DNA of 7,040 nucleotides from Salinirussus sp. (lineage in GTDB: Archaea > Halobacteriota > Halobacteria > Halobacteriales > Haloarculaceae), in the NCBI GenBank assembly GCA_028275005.1, contig JAQCNN010000021.1, forward strand, positions 1 through 7,040. Reading direction: 5' to 3'. The notes beneath the pieces were generated by a model, which was given only the letters and a program-made list of their open reading frames with translations, was not told the origin of the DNA and did no database searches. Made by a program: the position numbers and the translations under genes. This document shows positions 5,803 through 7,040 of this stretch, piece by piece (position 1 is the stretch's first letter; each line of letters opens with the position of its first letter).

Positions 5803-5812
5803 AGTATATACT
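5803..5812. promoter_or_regulatory. AGTATATACT palindrome upstream of ADH synthase
   Basis: This 10-bp perfect palindrome lies in the 144-bp gap between the ADH synthase start and the HalOD1-like stop, about 70 bp from the ADH synthase ATG. It could be a second TATA element or a regulator site. Its AGTAT and ATACT arms recur, with wider spacing, in the inverted repeat at 6202-6219. The rest of the gap is GC-rich and shows nothing else clear. Confidence 0.3.
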
Positions 5813-5876
5813 GGCGGCCGTCGGTCGGGCGACGGGCCACTGCTTGGAACCCGGGCCGACGGCCAGGCGGCCCCCA

Positions 5877-6158
5877 CTACCGTGTGGCAACGGTCCCGTC
5901 CTCGGCGACCTTGACCTCGTGGCGGCCGTAGTCGAACCGGACCTCGGAGACACCCCGGTCGGTCCCGGGGCCGATTACATCGCGAACCGCGTCGACGTCG
6001 ACGTAGTCGTAGAGGAGCGCTTCGTCGTGGGTTGGCTCGAGGGCCGCGAGCGACTCGTGAAGCGATATCTCGAGGGCTGTCGCGTCGGTCCAGTCGTGTC
6101 TCGCGAGGACGCGCCAGTCGTCCGCCCGGCGCTCGCCCGAGTCAGGGTCCACTGACAT
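5877..6158 (-). CDS. Small HalOD1-like protein
   Basis: The product has 93 residues and is acidic. Residues 27-62 look like the helical half of the haloarchaeal output domain HalOD1, with LYDYVDVDAVRDVI (49-62) corresponding to the family's LY-x-x-(V/I)D-x-x-A-L signature. GVSEVRFDYGRHEVKVAEDG (69-88) matches the strand pair around the V-x-F-x-Y-x-x-x-x-V-x-V pattern. The N-terminal 25 residues are polar and end in HDWTDA. HalOD1 is otherwise found behind histidine-kinase and receiver domains or alone as short proteins; its molecular role is not established. The ATG at 6156-6158 has a TATA-like box at leaderless distance and also GGGGAG five nt upstream. The gene sits between trpA and ADH synthase on the same strand, 59 bp after trpA. 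Similarity was judged by eye, so the family call is moderate. Confidence 0.7.
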   Translation of the reverse strand: MSVDPDSGERRADDWRVLARHDWTDATALEISLHESLAALEPTHDEALLYDYVDVDAVRDVIGPGTDRGVSEVRFDYGRHEVKVAEDGTVATR

Positions 6159-6181
6159 GGTTCTCCCCTTTCTCGCAACGA

Positions 6182-6189
6182 CTAAAAAG
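6182..6189 (-). promoter_or_regulatory. TATA-like box of the HalOD1-like gene, possibly also trpA oligo-T
   Basis: On the minus strand this is CTTTTTAG, centred 27-28 nt before the ATG at 6158. The same five-T run lies about 32 nt past the trpA stop and about 14 nt past an inverted repeat, so it could also act in trpA termination. Which role dominates is not visible. Confidence 0.5.
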
Positions 6190-6201
6190 TGACGCGCCCC
6201 C

Positions 6202-6219
6202 AGTATCAGGGCTGATACT
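6202..6219. repeat. Inverted repeat overlapping the trpA stop
   Basis: AGTATCAG and CTGATACT form a perfect 8-bp inverted repeat with two G bases between. As RNA it would be a 7-bp stem with a 4-nt loop. It touches the last base of the trpA stop codon (6219-6221) and precedes the T-run at 6184-6188. It may be a transcript-end hairpin for the trp operon or an operator for the next gene. Confidence 0.4.
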
Positions 6220-7040
6220 CACTCGGGCCGCGGTGTCCGCGTCCCCCGCAACGCCCCCTGTTTGAGCTCCCGGGCTTTGGTCTCCAGGCGCGCGGCGACG
6301 TCTGTGGCCGGGTCACCGGCCTCGTGGCCCTGCGCGACGATATCCACGAGTGCGGAGCCGACGATAATCCCGTCGGCGCCGGCGGCGACGATTCGCTCGG
6401 CGTGGTCGCCGGTCTTGATGCCGAAGCCGACCGCCTTTGGTACGTCCCAGTTGGCGAGGCGGGCCAGCGACCGCTCGGTGTAGTCGCTAACCTCGTCACG
6501 GGCGCCTGTCGTCCCCAGCCGGGACTGGACGTAGACGTACCCCGAGACCTGTTCGTGCATACGGTCTAAGCGTTCGCCCTCTGTGGTCGGCGCGACGATG
6601 AAGACCAGGTCGAGGCCGAACTCGTCACAGGCCGCCCGGAGCGGGCCCGCCTCCTCGGCGGGCAGGTCGACCACGACGAACCCCTCGATACCGGCCTCGG
6701 CGGCTCGTTCGACGAACGGGCGAGGGCCCTTGCCCGCCTCGTCTGCCCCGTACTGGTAGACGAGGTTGTAGTAGGTCATACAGACAAGCGGCACAGCCAC
6801 CTCGAGATCCTCGACGAACTCGAAGTAGCGGTCGGGGGTCATCCCACCCTCCAGCGCACGGACGACCGCCTCCTGGATCGTCGAACCCTCGGCGATGGGT
6901 TCGGAAAAGGGCAGTCCGAGTTCGATGACGTCGGCACCACCGCGCTCCAGGGCCTCGACGTACTCCAGAGACGCCTCGTAGCTGGGGTCACCCGCCGCAA
7001 GATACGGGACGAACGCCGGCTCGTCGGCAAAGACCGCCTC
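6219..7040 (-). CDS. trpA: Tryptophan synthase alpha chain, 5' end cut off
   Basis: TrpA cleaves indole-3-glycerol phosphate to indole and glyceraldehyde 3-phosphate, passing indole to TrpB. The frame is open from the right edge to TGA at 6219-6221; 273 codons are visible, so only a few N-terminal residues are missing. Marks are FVPYLAAGDPSYE (visible residues 10-22), ADVIELGLPFSEP with the catalytic Glu (codon 6921-6923), TYYNLVYQYG, GFVVVDLPAEEAGPL, the loop VQSRLGTTGAR, AVGFGIK and AGADGIIVGSAL. The second catalytic acid, Asp60 in the Salmonella enzyme, is Glu here (codon 6888-6890) in PIAEGSTIQ. The internal ATG at 6842 is not the start because clear family sequence continues beyond it. 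The other trp genes probably lie to the right, outside the window. Confidence 0.97.
   Translation of the reverse strand, partial: EAVFADEPAFVPYLAAGDPSYEASLEYVEALERGGADVIELGLPFSEPIAEGSTIQEAVVRALEGGMTPDRYFEFVEDLEVAVPLVCMTYYNLVYQYGADEAGKGPRPFVERAAEAGIEGFVVVDLPAEEAGPLRAACDEFGLDLVFIVAPTTEGERLDRMHEQVSGYVYVQSRLGTTGARDEVSDYTERSLARLANWDVPKAVGFGIKTGDHAERIVAAGADGIIVGSALVDIVAQGHEAGDPATDVAARLETKARELKQGALRGTRTPRPE

Noticed and set aside
5733..5840. A longer ADH synthase start at 5840.
   Set aside because: The added 36 residues are not family-like and contain the clear TATA box at 5758-5766.
4983..6155. A 390-codon open frame on the plus strand antisense to ADH synthase and the HalOD1-like gene.
   Set aside because: The minus strand carries clear ADH synthase motifs including VPMDHG and the Schiff-base Lys. 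The plus frame also runs through the promoter region and looks like a reverse-strand shadow.
5767..6179. The 9-mer GTTGCGAGA on the plus strand at 5767-5775 and on the minus strand at 6171-6179, each followed by a G-run, around the HalOD1-like gene.
   Set aside because: Exact 9-mer matches are expected many times in a 7-kb window, and the two copies sit differently relative to their promoters, one before and one after the TATA box.
1..7040. CRISPR arrays, tRNA or rRNA genes, insertion sequences and toxin-antitoxin or defence modules.
   Set aside because: I saw no regularly spaced repeats, no tRNA-like cloverleaf, no transposase motifs or terminal repeats, and no defence-type domains.

Overview
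The window reads as haloarchaeal chromosome (class Halobacteria). The sequence is GC-rich with strongly GC-ending codons, the proteins are acidic, and AT-rich TATA-like boxes are centred 26-30 nt before five ATG codons, which is the spacing of leaderless archaeal transcripts. The gene content also fits: the archaeal shikimate entry route (ADH synthase plus dehydroquinate synthase II plus type I dehydroquinase) lies beside trpA. I cannot name the genus.

Layout, left to right. 3-254 (+): C-terminal end of a UPF0104/LPG-synthase-like membrane protein. 255-881: a 627-bp stretch without a convincing gene; it holds a hairpin after the first gene, a strong AT-rich promoter-like palindrome, two consecutive hairpins and weak coding signals. 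882-1637 (+): aroD. 1606-2043 (+): small membrane protein with a C-terminal zinc ribbon, overlapping the aroD end. 2062-3222 (-): 3-dehydroquinate synthase II, convergent with the zinc-ribbon gene. 3223-3360: divergent promoter region with a 14-bp perfect palindrome. 3361-4017 (+): winged-helix protein with two predicted membrane segments. 4080-4925 (+): aldo/keto reductase. 4926-5732 (-): ADH synthase, whose stop codon directly abuts the reductase stop. 5877-6158 (-): small HalOD1-like protein. 6219-7040 (-): trpA, nearly complete, running off the right edge.

Three genes form consecutive steps of aromatic biosynthesis. ADH synthase condenses a deoxyketohexose phosphate with aspartate semialdehyde. 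Dehydroquinate synthase II converts the product to 3-dehydroquinate. AroD dehydrates that to 3-dehydroshikimate. TrpA acts at the end of the tryptophan branch. The two ADH-pathway genes share the minus strand but are separated by a plus-strand pair (winged-helix gene and reductase). From memory, Halobacterium salinarum has a comparable trp-ADHS-DHQS-aroD neighbourhood, so the core is conserved biology. The less explained parts are the embedded helix-turn-helix, reductase and HalOD1 genes, the palindromes near their promoters, and the 255-881 gap.

I saw no CRISPR array, tRNA, rRNA, transposase or clear mobile element. I did not find convincing evidence of an undescribed system; the best leads are regulatory.
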